A program made the position numbers and the translations under genes. From Rhodoferax_B sp049316285 (GTDB lineage Bacteria; Pseudomonadota; Gammaproteobacteria; Burkholderiales; Burkholderiaceae_C), in assembly GCF_049316285.1 (NCBI RefSeq), contig NZ_JBMOXA010000027.1, positions 1-64,000 on the forward strand: a DNA stretch of 64,000 bases, in the 5' to 3' direction. Every line of letters starts with the position of its first letter. The first letter of the stretch is position 1. This document shows positions 1-8,281 of this stretch, piece by piece. The notes below the pieces were generated by a model. The model did not search any database. It was not told the origin of the DNA and worked only from the letters and a program-made list of their open reading frames with translations.

Positions 1-233
1 GCCGTCACACGCCTTTCTTCAACAACTACCGTCCTCAGTTCTACTTCCGTACGACCGACGTGACCGGCGCCATCGAACTGCCAGAAGGCAAGGAAATGGT
101 CATGCCTGGTGACAACGTGTCGATCACGGTCAAGCTGATTGCACCTATCGCCATGGAAGAAGGCCTGCGTTTCGCTATCCGCGAAGGCGGCAAGACCGTT
201 GGCGCTGGCGTTGTGGCCAAGATCATCGCGTAA
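1..233 (+). CDS. tuf: Elongation factor Tu, C-terminal fragment (5' truncated by window)
   Basis: This is the last 76 codons of EF-Tu, the GTPase that delivers aminoacyl-tRNA to the ribosome A site. The reading frame opens at base 3 and runs to TAA at 231-233. The translation carries typical domain III segments (FRTTDVTG, VMPGDNVSI, the end GAGVVAKIIA). The nucleotide-binding domain lies before the window. Its place directly before tRNA-Trp, secE and nusG is the usual one for the second tuf copy (tufB) in beta- and gammaproteobacteria. The copy number cannot be seen here, so only tuf is named. Confidence 0.97.
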   Translation, partial: RHTPFFNNYRPQFYFRTTDVTGAIELPEGKEMVMPGDNVSITVKLIAPIAMEEGLRFAIREGGKTVGAGVVAKIIA

Positions 234-244
234 TTGAAGTTTGT

Positions 245-320
245 AGGGGTATAGCTCAATTGGCAGAGCGTCGGTCTCCAAAACCGAAGGTTGTAAGTTC
301 GATTCTTACTGCCCCTGCCA
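245..320 (+). tRNA. trnW: tRNA-Trp (anticodon CCA)
   Basis: A 76-nt cloverleaf with acceptor arms AGGGGTA / TGCCCCT, a D arm with AGCTCAATTGGCAGAGC, an anticodon loop CTCCAAA giving anticodon CCA, a T arm with TTCGATT, and an encoded 3' CCA. It sits 11 bp after tuf, so it is probably co-transcribed with tuf, as is usual for the tufB-trpT-secE-nusG arrangement. Confidence 0.96.
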
Positions 321-339
321 CCTGATAAGGTGGAAAAAC

Positions 340-364
340 AAGCCCGTCATGACCTGACGGGCTT
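340..364 (+). terminator. Hairpin between tRNA-Trp and secE (possible terminator or processing site)
   Basis: A perfect 10-bp stem, AAGCCCGTCA paired with TGACGGGCTT around a 5-nt loop, lies 20 bp after tRNA-Trp. The following bases (CTGTGTCTC) are not a good T-run. It may terminate only partly, or mark the 3' end for tRNA maturation, letting some transcription enter secE-nusG. Confidence 0.55.
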
Positions 365-411
365 CTGTGTCTCAAGAGACACCATGTATTTGATTCAGGA
401 AATTGCCAAAA

Positions 412-795
412 ATGGCCACTTCGCAAGTTGAAACCATCAGTACCGGCGCCGACAAAGCCAAATTGGCTTTGGCAGCAGTCTTGGTGATTGGTGCCCTGGC
501 AGCGTTTTACCTTCTGGGCAAACAAGGCCCGTTGGCGCAGTGGGGTGCTCTGATTGTGGGCTTGGCTGCTGCCTTGGCTAGCTTTTTTGCATCGGAACCT
601 GGCAAACAGTTGATCGGCTTTGGCCGCGATTCGTGGCGCGAAGTCAGAAAAGTAGTCTGGCCTACCCGCAAAGAAGCGGTGCAGATGACTTTGTATGTGT
701 TTGGTTTTGTTGTCGTGATGGCCTTGTTTCTTTGGTTTACCGACAAAACCCTGGAATGGGTGTTGTACGACTTGATCTTGGGTTGGAAAAAATAA
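412..795 (+). CDS. secE: Preprotein translocase subunit SecE
   Basis: SecE is the small inner-membrane subunit that clamps SecY in the SecYEG export channel. The 127-residue product has two N-terminal hydrophobic segments (about residues 20-38 and 42-62), then the conserved amphipathic stretch with SWREVRKVVWPTRKE, then a final membrane helix (about 90-112). This is the three-helix form found in proteobacteria. ATG at 412 is preferred over an in-frame TTG at 403 because AGGA at 397-400 is spaced for it. Its stop overlaps the nusG start (TAATG), suggesting coupled translation. Confidence 0.95.
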   Translation: MATSQVETISTGADKAKLALAAVLVIGALAAFYLLGKQGPLAQWGALIVGLAAALASFFASEPGKQLIGFGRDSWREVRKVVWPTRKEAVQMTLYVFGFVVVMALFLWFTDKTLEWVLYDLILGWKK

Positions 796-1373
796 TGACT
801 GATTCCGTAGAGACACCTGCTGCAGAAACGCCCGTCAACCCTGATCTGCGTTGGTATATCGTGCACGCCTACTCCGGTATGGAGAAGGCTGTAGAGCGCA
901 ACATCGCTGAGCGTATCGTTCAGTCGGGCATGCAAAGCAAGTTTGCCCGCATCCTGGTGCCAACCGAAGAGGTTGTGGAAGTACGCAACGGTCAGCGCAA
1001 GACGACCGAACGCCGCCTTTTCCCAGGTTATGTTTTTGTTGAAATGGTGATGGATGACGAGTCCTGGCACTTGGTCAAACACACCAACAAGGTGACAGGT
1101 TTTGTGGGCGGCGCCAAGAACCGCCCTGCGCCCATTTCTGAAGCAGAAGTTCAGAAGATCGTGAGCCAGATGCAAGAAGGCAACGACAAGCCCCGTCACA
1201 AGATTGAATTTTTGCCAGGCGAACTGGTCCGAGTCAAAGAAGGCCCTTTTACAGACTTCAACGGTTCGGTCGAAGAAGTCAACTACGAAAAGAACAAGGT
1301 TCGCGTGTCGGTCACGATTTTTGGTCGGGCCACCCCCGTCGAGCTGGAGTTCAGCCAGGTCGAAAAGACCTGA
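795..1373 (+). CDS. nusG: Transcription termination/antitermination factor NusG
   Basis: NusG binds RNA polymerase, suppresses pausing, and links it to Rho or to ribosomal S10. The 192-residue product has an N-terminal NGN domain (RWYIVHAYSGMEKAVERN, and FPGYVFVEM near the middle) and a C-terminal KOW domain (VRVKEGPFTDFNGSVEEV). Length and domain order are normal for the family. The ATG at 795 overlaps the secE stop by one base. An upstream in-frame ATG at 633 lies inside secE and is not credible. Confidence 0.97.
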   Translation: MTDSVETPAAETPVNPDLRWYIVHAYSGMEKAVERNIAERIVQSGMQSKFARILVPTEEVVEVRNGQRKTTERRLFPGYVFVEMVMDDESWHLVKHTNKVTGFVGGAKNRPAPISEAEVQKIVSQMQEGNDKPRHKIEFLPGELVRVKEGPFTDFNGSVEEVNYEKNKVRVSVTIFGRATPVELEFSQVEKT

Positions 1374-1399
1374 TCAGTTAGGGTTTGAAGATTTTGGAT

Positions 1400-1432
1400 T
1401 CCATGTTTTACGACTCGACATGGATGTTTTTT
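1400..1432 (+). terminator. Rho-independent terminator after nusG
   Basis: Stem TCCATGT (1400-1406) pairs with ACATGGA (1418-1424) around an 11-nt loop and is followed by TGTTTTTT. The T-run and position 27 bp after the nusG stop fit a factor-independent terminator or attenuator separating secE-nusG from the ribosomal protein operon. Confidence 0.75.
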
Positions 1433-1509
1433 GAGAGTCGCAACCAACGGGGAGCATGCAGCAGTCAAGTGACAGCAGGCATGCGTTACCACCCGTAAGG
1501 AGTTAAACA

Positions 1510-1941
1510 ATGGCGAAGAAAATCGTCGGCTTTATCAAGCTGCAAGTGCCAGCTGGCAAGGCCAACCCATCCCCACCAATCGGTCCCGCTCTGGGTCAAC
1601 GTGGTTTGAACATCATGGAATTCTGCAAGGCGTTCAACGCCCAGACCCAAGGTGTTGAGCCAGGTCTGCCATTGCCCGTGGTGATCACCGCATTTGCGGA
1701 CAAGAGCTTCACCTTCATCATCAAGACGCCGCCTGCGACCGTCCTGATCAAGAAGTCCATCAAGCTGGACAAGGGTTCTGCACGCCCTCATACCGACAAG
1801 GTTGGCAAGATCACGCGCGCACAGCTCGAAGAAATCGCCAAGACCAAGATGAAGGACATGACCGCCGCTGATCTGGACGCCGCAGTCCGCACGATCGCTG
1901 GTACGGCCCGCTCGATGGGCGTGAATGTGGAGGGCGTTTAA
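1510..1941 (+). CDS. rplK: 50S ribosomal protein L11
   Basis: L11 binds the GTPase-associated region of 23S rRNA at the base of the stalk. The 143-residue product has the N-terminal IKLQVPAGKANPSPPIGPAL signature, with the prolines that contact thiostrepton-class drugs, and the C-terminal rRNA-binding domain ending in RSMGVNVEG. An AAGGAGTT ribosome binding site (about 1497-1504) precedes the ATG. rplA begins at the next base after the stop, the usual L11 operon arrangement. Confidence 0.98.
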   Translation: MAKKIVGFIKLQVPAGKANPSPPIGPALGQRGLNIMEFCKAFNAQTQGVEPGLPLPVVITAFADKSFTFIIKTPPATVLIKKSIKLDKGSARPHTDKVGKITRAQLEEIAKTKMKDMTAADLDAAVRTIAGTARSMGVNVEGV

Positions 1942-2637
1942 ATGTCCAAGCTGACCAAGAAACAAAAAGCATTTGTTGGCAAAGTTGACAGCGGCAAGCT
2001 GTACACCCTGACCGACGCACTGGCCCTGGTGAAAGAGTGCGCCAACGCCAAGTTCGATGAATCCATCGACGTGGCCGTGCAACTCGGCGTGGACGCCAAG
2101 AAGTCGGACCAAGTGGTGCGTGGCGCCGTGGTTTTGCCTAACGGCACCGGCAAGAGCGTTCGCGTGGCCGTGTTCGCCCAAGGCGCCAAGGCTGAAGAAG
2201 CCAAGGCTGCTGGCGCCGACATCGTTGGCATGGACGACCTGGCCGCCATGGTCAAGGCTGGCGACATGCCTTTTGACGTGGTGATCGCTGCTCCTGACGC
2301 TATGCGCGTCGTTGGTACGCTGGGTCAGATCCTGGGCCCACGTGGTCTGATGCCTAACCCCAAGGTTGGCACCGTGACCCCTGACGTCGCTACCGCCGTC
2401 AAGAACGCCAAGGCTGGCCAAGTGCAGTTCCGCGTGGACAAGGCCGGTATCGTGCACAGCACGATCGGTCGCCGTTCGTTCGAATCCGACAAGTTGCAAG
2501 GCAACTTGGTCGCATTGGTGGACGCCTTGACCAAGGCCAAGCCAGCGTCGAGCAAGGGCGTTTACCTGCGCAAGATTGCGGTGTCGTCGACCATGGGTGT
2601 GGGCGTTCGCGTCGACACACAATCCGTCGCAGCGTAA
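1942..2637 (+). CDS. rplA: 50S ribosomal protein L1
   Basis: L1 forms the mobile stalk at the ribosomal E site and in many bacteria represses its own L11-L1 mRNA. The 231-residue product shows conserved L1 blocks: FDESIDVAVQLGVDAKKSDQ, VRGAVVLPNGTGK, and GPRGLMPNPKVGTVT near residues 131-145. Start and stop abut rplK with no gap. Length is normal. Confidence 0.98.
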   Translation: MSKLTKKQKAFVGKVDSGKLYTLTDALALVKECANAKFDESIDVAVQLGVDAKKSDQVVRGAVVLPNGTGKSVRVAVFAQGAKAEEAKAAGADIVGMDDLAAMVKAGDMPFDVVIAAPDAMRVVGTLGQILGPRGLMPNPKVGTVTPDVATAVKNAKAGQVQFRVDKAGIVHSTIGRRSFESDKLQGNLVALVDALTKAKPASSKGVYLRKIAVSSTMGVGVRVDTQSVAA

Positions 2638-2876
2638 TTGCAAAAAATTCAGCCGCTTGGCTTGCCAGGTGGCTGTGGTGGTGGGCTGCAAATGCGATGT
2701 GAAAAGCATTTGCAGGTCATCCAAGACCGTTGGTGTGTAGATTAACTACGCTTAATCAGTGAAAACCAACGCAGATGGCGATCCCGCTGCTGACGGACCC
2801 GAATCCTGATCAGTTGGTCGCTGCAAAGTGTTGTGTGGAACGGCAACCCCGAACCACACGTTTTAAGGAGTTGACC
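2638..2876 (+). promoter_or_regulatory. rplJ leader region with two hairpins (probable L10-L12 autoregulatory leader)
   Basis: This 239-bp gap between rplA and rplJ holds a perfect 10-bp hairpin (CTGCAAATGC at 2686-2695 with GCATTTGCAG at 2706-2715), without a T-run. A second stem, GTGTGG at 2833-2838 with CCACAC at 2854-2859, lies just before the AAGGAG ribosome binding site at 2865-2870. In many bacteria the L10(L12)4 complex binds this leader and represses rplJL. The hairpins are seen; the autoregulation is inferred by position. A local promoter could also lie here, but none is convincing. Confidence 0.5.
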
Positions 2877-3413
2877 TTGAGTCTAAATCGCAGTGAGAAA
2901 GAAGCGGTCATCAGTGATGTGACCAGCCTCGCCGCTAAAGCTCAAACGCTCGTGATCGCGGAATACCGTGGCATTACGGTCGCCGACATGACCAAACTGC
3001 GCAGCACCGCGCGCAGCAATGGTGTGAGCCTCAGCGTGTTGAAGAACACGCTGGCCCGCCGTGCTGTTGCCGGTAGCGCATTTGAAGTCGTCGCCGACCA
3101 AATGACCGGTCCTCTGATCTATGGCTTTTCCGAAGATGCAGTAGCCGCCGCAAAGGTGGTTGCAGAGTTCGCCAAGACCAACGACAAGTTGGTGATTCGT
3201 GGCGGCGCATACGGCGGCAAAGCTTTGGACGTGAACGGCGTTAAACAACTCGCAAGCATCCCTTCCAAGGAAGTGTTGTTGGCGCAGTTGCTGGGCTTGA
3301 TGCAATCCCCCGTTTCTCGTACCGCCCGCGTTCTCGCGGCGCTGGCCGAGAAAAAGGGAGCTGGCGAAGCCGCTCCTGCCGCAGAACCTGCAGCAGAGGC
3401 CGCAGCAGCTTAA
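2877..3413 (+). CDS. rplJ: 50S ribosomal protein L10
   Basis: L10 anchors L7/L12 dimers to the ribosomal stalk base. The 178-residue product contains AEYRGITVADMTKLRSTAR, LKNTLARRAV and a C-terminal alanine-rich helix that would bind L7/L12. The TTG at 2877 is chosen because AAGGAG at 2865-2870 is ideally spaced for it and the protein then begins MSLNRSEKEAVI as in relatives. The in-frame ATG at 2775 would add 34 residues that do not look like L10. Confidence 0.96.
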   Translation: MSLNRSEKEAVISDVTSLAAKAQTLVIAEYRGITVADMTKLRSTARSNGVSLSVLKNTLARRAVAGSAFEVVADQMTGPLIYGFSEDAVAAAKVVAEFAKTNDKLVIRGGAYGGKALDVNGVKQLASIPSKEVLLAQLLGLMQSPVSRTARVLAALAEKKGAGEAAPAAEPAAEAAAA

Positions 3414-3503
3414 TAGCTGTTGCGCAGGCAAACAATTTAGTGACTTTGGGACGGATCAGAGATCTTGTTTTTCGCCGTCCCCAACTGATATTAGGAAATC
3501 AAA

Positions 3504-3878
3504 ATGGCATTCGATAAAGACGCATTTTTGACCGCACTGGACAGCATGTCGGTCATGGAACTCAACGACCTGGTGAAAGCCATCGAAGAGAAGTTTGGCG
3601 TGAGCGCAGCTGCTATGGCTGCTCCTGCTGCTGCTGGTGGCGGTGCCGCTGCTGCTGCAGAAGAAAAGACCGAGTTCAACGTTGTGCTGGTGGAAGCCGG
3701 CGCGAACAAGGTTTCGGTCATTAAGGCTGTGCGTGAAATCACCGGTCTGGGCCTGAAAGAAGCCAAGGACCTGGTGGACGGCGCTCCAAAGAACGTCAAG
3801 GAAGGCATTGCCAAGGCTGACGCTGAAGCTGCCAAGAAGAAGCTTGAAGAAGCTGGCGCCAAGGTCGAACTCAAGTAA
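3504..3878 (+). CDS. rplL: 50S ribosomal protein L7/L12
   Basis: L7/L12 is the multicopy stalk protein that recruits translation GTPases. The 124-residue product has the N-terminal dimerisation helices (ALDSMSVMELNDLVKAIE), an Ala/Gly-rich hinge around residues 37-52, and the C-terminal factor-binding domain (KTEFNVVLVEAG, VREITGLGLKEAKDLVDG). A TAGGAAA ribosome binding site precedes the ATG. It follows rplJ after 90 bp. Confidence 0.98.
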   Translation: MAFDKDAFLTALDSMSVMELNDLVKAIEEKFGVSAAAMAAPAAAGGGAAAAAEEKTEFNVVLVEAGANKVSVIKAVREITGLGLKEAKDLVDGAPKNVKEGIAKADAEAAKKKLEEAGAKVELK

Positions 3879-3894
3879 TCGACCTGACTGCCTG

Positions 3895-3980
3895 GGCTGG
3901 GGTGCTCTTTTAGGGCCCCCAGCCTTTCGTGCTTGTAAGAGCACACTGAAAAGCGGTTCGACTTAACCGTTTTTCAGTGT
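3895..3980 (+). terminator. rplL-rpoB attenuator hairpin and long stem (probable RNase III site)
   Basis: Two structures lie in the 263-bp gap between rplL and rpoB. The first is GGCTGGGG (3895-3902) with CCCCAGCC (3917-3924) followed by a short TTT, a weak terminator. The second is a 16-bp stem at 3943-3958 and 3965-3980, perfect apart from one G-T wobble, with a 6-nt loop. In E. coli the same gap holds an attenuator and an RNase III cleavage site that set the ratio of ribosomal protein to polymerase synthesis. The same role is inferred here. Confidence 0.6.
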
Positions 3981-4141
3981 CTTCTGGACCCGACTGCAGA
4001 AGATGCCTTGGTTCGGATTGCGTGCAACGCGCAATCGTCCGCCATGGTTGGTAGTGGCCAACCGCCAAGTTCGTGGGGCATGACGCCCGACAACACAGTC
4101 GATTGGCCCCCAGGATTCCATAGTCCTCGCCCGGAGATCTC

Positions 4142-7100
4142 ATGGCTTATACGTACACCGAACGCAAACGCATTCGTAAAAATTTCGGCAGCCGCGACAG
4201 CGTGCTCGAAGTCCCCTACCTTCTCCAGATGCAAAAGGACGCTTACACCGCGTTCCTGCAAGCTGACGTAGCGCCCCAGAAACGCACAGCCGAAGGGCTG
4301 CAGGCAGCGTTTGAAGCCGCCTTCCCTATCGTCTCCCACAACGGCTTCGTGGAAATGAAGTACGTCGAATACAACCTGGCGCGTCCAGCGTTCGACGTGC
4401 GTGAATGCCAAACGCGTGGTTTGACGTTCTCTTCCGCCGTGCGCGCCAAAGTACAACTGATCATTTACGACCGTGAGTCGTCGACGGCTCAGTCCAAGGT
4501 GGTCAAAGAGGTGAAAGAGCAAGAGGTCTACATGGGCGAAGTGCCCCTGATGACGGAAAAGGGCTCGTTCATCATCAACGGTACCGAGCGCGTGATCGTG
4601 TCTCAGTTGCACCGTTCGCCTGGCGTGTTTTTTGAACACGACAAGGGCAAGACCCATAGCTCCGGCAAATTGCTGTTCTCGGCTCGTGTGATTCCTTACC
4701 GTGGTTCGTGGCTGGACTTCGAATTCGACCCTAAGGACATCCTGTACTTCCGCGTGGACCGTCGCCGCAAGATGCCTGTAACGATTCTGCTCAAGGCCAT
4801 CGGCCTGATGCCTGAATCCATCCTGGCCAACTTCTTCGTGAACGACAACTTCCGCCTGATGGACAGCGGCGCACAAATGGAATTTGTGTCCGAACGTCTG
4901 CGTGGCGAAGTCGCCCGTTTTGACATCACCGACAAGTCCGGCAAGGTAGTGGTCGCCAAGGACAAGCGTGTCACGGCCCGCCATACGCGCGAACTCGAAC
5001 AATCCGGCACCACCTACATCAGCGTGCCCGAAGACTTCCTGATCGGCCGCGTGGTCGCGAAGAACATTGTTGACGGCGACACCGGCGAAATCATCGCCAA
5101 GGCCAACGACGAACTGACCGAAGCGCTGCTGAAGAAGCTGCGCAGCGCCGGTGTGCAAGACCTGCCTTGCATCTACACCAACGAACTCGACCAAGGCGCC
5201 TACATCTCGCAAACCCTGCGTGGTGACGAAACCGTGGACGAGTTTGCAGCACGTGTGGCCATCTACCGCATGATGCGTCCTGGCGAGCCGCCAACGGAAG
5301 ACGCGGTTCAGGCCCTGTTCCAACGCCTGTTCTACAACCCAGACACGTACGATCTGTCGCGCGTGGGCCGGATGAAGTTCAACGCCAAGATGGGCCGCGA
5401 CGAGCCTACAGGCCCCATGGTGCTGACCAACGAAGACATCTTGTCCGTGGTCAAGATCCTGGTGGACCTGCGCAATGGCCGCGGCGAAGTTGATGACATC
5501 GACCACTTGGGTAACCGCCGCGTGCGTTGCGTGGGCGAACTGGCCGAAAACCAATACCGCGCCGGTCTGGCCCGTATTGAAAAGGCCGTGAAGGAACGTC
5601 TGGGCCAAGCGGAACAAGAGCCGCTGATGCCACACGACCTGATCAACTCCAAGCCGATTTCCGCGGCCCTGAAAGAGTTCTTCGGCGCGTCCCAGTTGTC
5701 GCAGTTCATGGACCAAACCAACCCACTGTCCGAAATCACGCACAAGCGTCGTGTTTCGGCCCTTGGCCCAGGTGGTTTGACCCGCGAACGTGCTGGCTTC
5801 GAAGTGCGTGACGTGCACGTGACCCACTATGGTCGTGTGTGCCCGATCGAAACGCCGGAAGGTCCGAACATTGGTCTGATCAACTCGCTGGCCCTGTACG
5901 CCCGCCTGAACGAATACGGTTTCATCGAAACGCCGTATCGTCGTGTGGTCGACAGCAAGGTCACCAACGAAATCGACTACCTGTCCGCCATTGAAGAAGG
6001 CAAGTACGTCATTGCGCAGGCCAACGCCGCGCTCGACAAAGAAGGCAAGCTGACCGGCGACCTGGTTTCCGCACGTGAGCGCGGCGAATCCATCCTGGTC
6101 GGCGCTGAACGCATCCAGTACATGGACGTGTCGCCTGCGCAGATCGTCTCGGTGGCCGCCTCGCTGGTGCCATTCCTTGAGCACGATGATGCGAACCGCG
6201 CACTGATGGGCGCCAACATGCAGCGTCAAGCTGTGCCCGTGTTGCGCCCCGAGAAGCCATTCGTCGGCACCGGTATCGAACGCGTTGCTGCGGTCGACTC
6301 GGGCACCGTCGTCACCGCCACCCGCGGTGGTGTGGTCGACTACGTGGACGCCACCCGTATCGTGATTCGCGTGAACGACGCGGAAGCGGCTGCTGGTGAA
6401 GTCGGTGTGGACATCTACAACCTGATCAAGTACCAACGTTCCAACCAGAACACCAACATCCACCAGCGTCCCATCGTCCGCAAGGGCGACAAGCTGGCCA
6501 AGGGTGATGTGATTGCCGACGGCGCTTCGACCGACATGGGCGAATTGGCCCTGGGTCAGAACATGCTGATCGCCTTCATGCCATGGAACGGCTACAACTT
6601 CGAAGACTCGATCCTGATCTCGGAACGTGTCGTCGCCGACGACCGCTACACCTCGATCCACATCGAAGAACTCGTGGTCATGGCTCGCGACACCAAGCTG
6701 GGTGCTGAAGACATCACGCGCGACATCCCTAACCTGAGCGAACAACAGCTGAACCGCCTGGACGAGTCCGGCATCATCTACGTTGGCGCTGAAGTGCAAC
6801 CCGGCGACACGCTGGTGGGCAAGGTCACGCCTAAGGGTGAAACCACGCTGACGCCAGAAGAAAAACTGCTGCGCGCCATCTTCGGTGAAAAAGCCTCTGA
6901 CGTGAAAGATACGTCGCTGCGTGTGGACCAAGGTTCACAAGGCACCGTGATCGACGTGCAAGTGTTCACCCGTGAAGGCATCCAACGCGACAAGCGCGCC
7001 CAGCAGATCATCGACGATGAACTCAAGCGCTTCCGCCTGGACCTGAACGACCAGTTGCGCATCGTCGAGGCCGACGCGTTCGACCGTATCGAAAAGCTGC

Positions 7101-8254
7101 TGATCGGCAAGGTTGCCAACGGTGGCCCGCAAAAGCTGGCCAAGGGCACCAAGCTGGACAAGGCTTATCTGTCGTCGGTGGAGAAGTTCCACTGGTTCGA
7201 CATTCGCCCTGCCGACGACGAAGTTGCCACGCAGCTCGAATCGATCAAGAACTCGCTGGAGCAAACGCGCCACAGCTTTGACCTGTCGTTCGAAGAAAAG
7301 CGCAAGAAGCTGACGCAAGGCGACGAGTTGCCAGCCGGCGTGCTGAAAATGGTCAAGGTCTACCTGGCCGTCAAGCGCCGCCTGCAACCCGGCGACAAGA
7401 TGGCCGGCCGTCACGGTAACAAGGGTGTGGTGTCTAAGATCGTTCCGGTCGAAGACATGCCTTACATGGCCGACGGTACGCCGTGCGACATCGTCTTGAA
7501 CCCGCTGGGCGTGCCTTCGCGGATGAACGTCGGCCAGGTGCTGGAAGTGCACTTGGGCTGGGCCGCCAAGGGTATTGGCCAACGCATTGGTGACATGCTG
7601 CAAGCCGAAGCCAAGGTCGCCGAACTGCGCAGCTTCTTCGACGGTCTGTACAACGACACCGGCCGCAAGGAAGACCTGTCGCAGCTGAGCGATACCGAAG
7701 TGCTGGAAATGGCTGAAAACCTGTCGCAAGGCCTGCCGTTTGCCACGCCGGTGTTCGACGGCGCAGCGGAAGAAAACATCCGCGAAATGCTGAAACTGGC
7801 TTACCCCGATGCGGAAGCCACGCGCAAGGGCCTGACCGCCACGCGCACACAAGCCAACCTGTTCGATGGCCGCACGGGTGAACCGTTCGACCGCTCGACC
7901 ACCGTCGGCTACATGCACTTCTTGAAGCTGCACCATTTGGTGGACGACAAGATGCACGCCCGTTCGACCGGTCCTTACTCGCTCGTCACGCAGCAGCCGC
8001 TGGGTGGTAAGGCGCAGTTCGGTGGCCAGCGCTTCGGGGAAATGGAAGTGTGGGCGCTGGAAGCTTACGGCGCCTCCTACACCCTGCAGGAAATGCTGAC
8101 CGTCAAGTCCGACGACGTGGTCGGCCGGACCAAGGTCTACGAGAGCATCGTCAAGGGCGAACACGCGATCGAAGCCGGCATGCCGGAATCGTTCAACGTG
8201 CTGGTCAAGGAAATCCGCTCGTTGGGTATCGACATCGAACTCGAACGCAGCTAA
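4142..8254 (+). CDS. rpoB: DNA-directed RNA polymerase subunit beta
   Basis: This is the catalytic beta subunit of RNA polymerase, target of rifampicin. The 1370-residue product begins MAYTYTERKRIRKNFG as in other betaproteobacteria. It includes the rifampicin region (FFGASQLSQFMDQTNPLSE then THKRRVSALGPGGLTRERAG), the core PIETPEGPNIGLI, and the C-terminal KMAGRHGNKGVVSKI and GEMEVWALEAYGA segments. Residues that often mutate to resistance look wild type. A GGAG lies just upstream of the ATG. rpoC follows after 27 bp in the same operon. Confidence 0.99.
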   Translation: MAYTYTERKRIRKNFGSRDSVLEVPYLLQMQKDAYTAFLQADVAPQKRTAEGLQAAFEAAFPIVSHNGFVEMKYVEYNLARPAFDVRECQTRGLTFSSAVRAKVQLIIYDRESSTAQSKVVKEVKEQEVYMGEVPLMTEKGSFIINGTERVIVSQLHRSPGVFFEHDKGKTHSSGKLLFSARVIPYRGSWLDFEFDPKDILYFRVDRRRKMPVTILLKAIGLMPESILANFFVNDNFRLMDSGAQMEFVSERLRGEVARFDITDKSGKVVVAKDKRVTARHTRELEQSGTTYISVPEDFLIGRVVAKNIVDGDTGEIIAKANDELTEALLKKLRSAGVQDLPCIYTNELDQGAYISQTLRGDETVDEFAARVAIYRMMRPGEPPTEDAVQALFQRLFYNPDTYDLSRVGRMKFNAKMGRDEPTGPMVLTNEDILSVVKILVDLRNGRGEVDDIDHLGNRRVRCVGELAENQYRAGLARIEKAVKERLGQAEQEPLMPHDLINSKPISAALKEFFGASQLSQFMDQTNPLSEITHKRRVSALGPGGLTRERAGFEVRDVHVTHYGRVCPIETPEGPNIGLINSLALYARLNEYGFIETPYRRVVDSKVTNEIDYLSAIEEGKYVIAQANAALDKEGKLTGDLVSARERGESILVGAERIQYMDVSPAQIVSVAASLVPFLEHDDANRALMGANMQRQAVPVLRPEKPFVGTGIERVAAVDSGTVVTATRGGVVDYVDATRIVIRVNDAEAAAGEVGVDIYNLIKYQRSNQNTNIHQRPIVRKGDKLAKGDVIADGASTDMGELALGQNMLIAFMPWNGYNFEDSILISERVVADDRYTSIHIEELVVMARDTKLGAEDITRDIPNLSEQQLNRLDESGIIYVGAEVQPGDTLVGKVTPKGETTLTPEEKLLRAIFGEKASDVKDTSLRVDQGSQGTVIDVQVFTREGIQRDKRAQQIIDDELKRFRLDLNDQLRIVEADAFDRIEKLLIGKVANGGPQKLAKGTKLDKAYLSSVEKFHWFDIRPADDEVATQLESIKNSLEQTRHSFDLSFEEKRKKLTQGDELPAGVLKMVKVYLAVKRRLQPGDKMAGRHGNKGVVSKIVPVEDMPYMADGTPCDIVLNPLGVPSRMNVGQVLEVHLGWAAKGIGQRIGDMLQAEAKVAELRSFFDGLYNDTGRKEDLSQLSDTEVLEMAENLSQGLPFATPVFDGAAEENIREMLKLAYPDAEATRKGLTATRTQANLFDGRTGEPFDRSTTVGYMHFLKLHHLVDDKMHARSTGPYSLVTQQPLGGKAQFGGQRFGEMEVWALEAYGASYTLQEMLTVKSDDVVGRTKVYESIVKGEHAIEAGMPESFNVLVKEIRSLGIDIELERS

Positions 8255-8281
8255 TTGCAGGAAAGAAAAAGGATTTAACTC

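Noticed and set aside
2686..2715. Terminator between rplA and rplJ
   Set aside because: The stem is perfect but no T-run follows, and the genes are normally co-transcribed. It was listed as part of the leader.
3974..6931. 985-codon - strand open frame opposite rpoB
   Set aside because: It is antisense to a fully conserved rpoB, has shadow-type composition (His/Val/Arg-rich) and no ribosome binding site or homology pattern.
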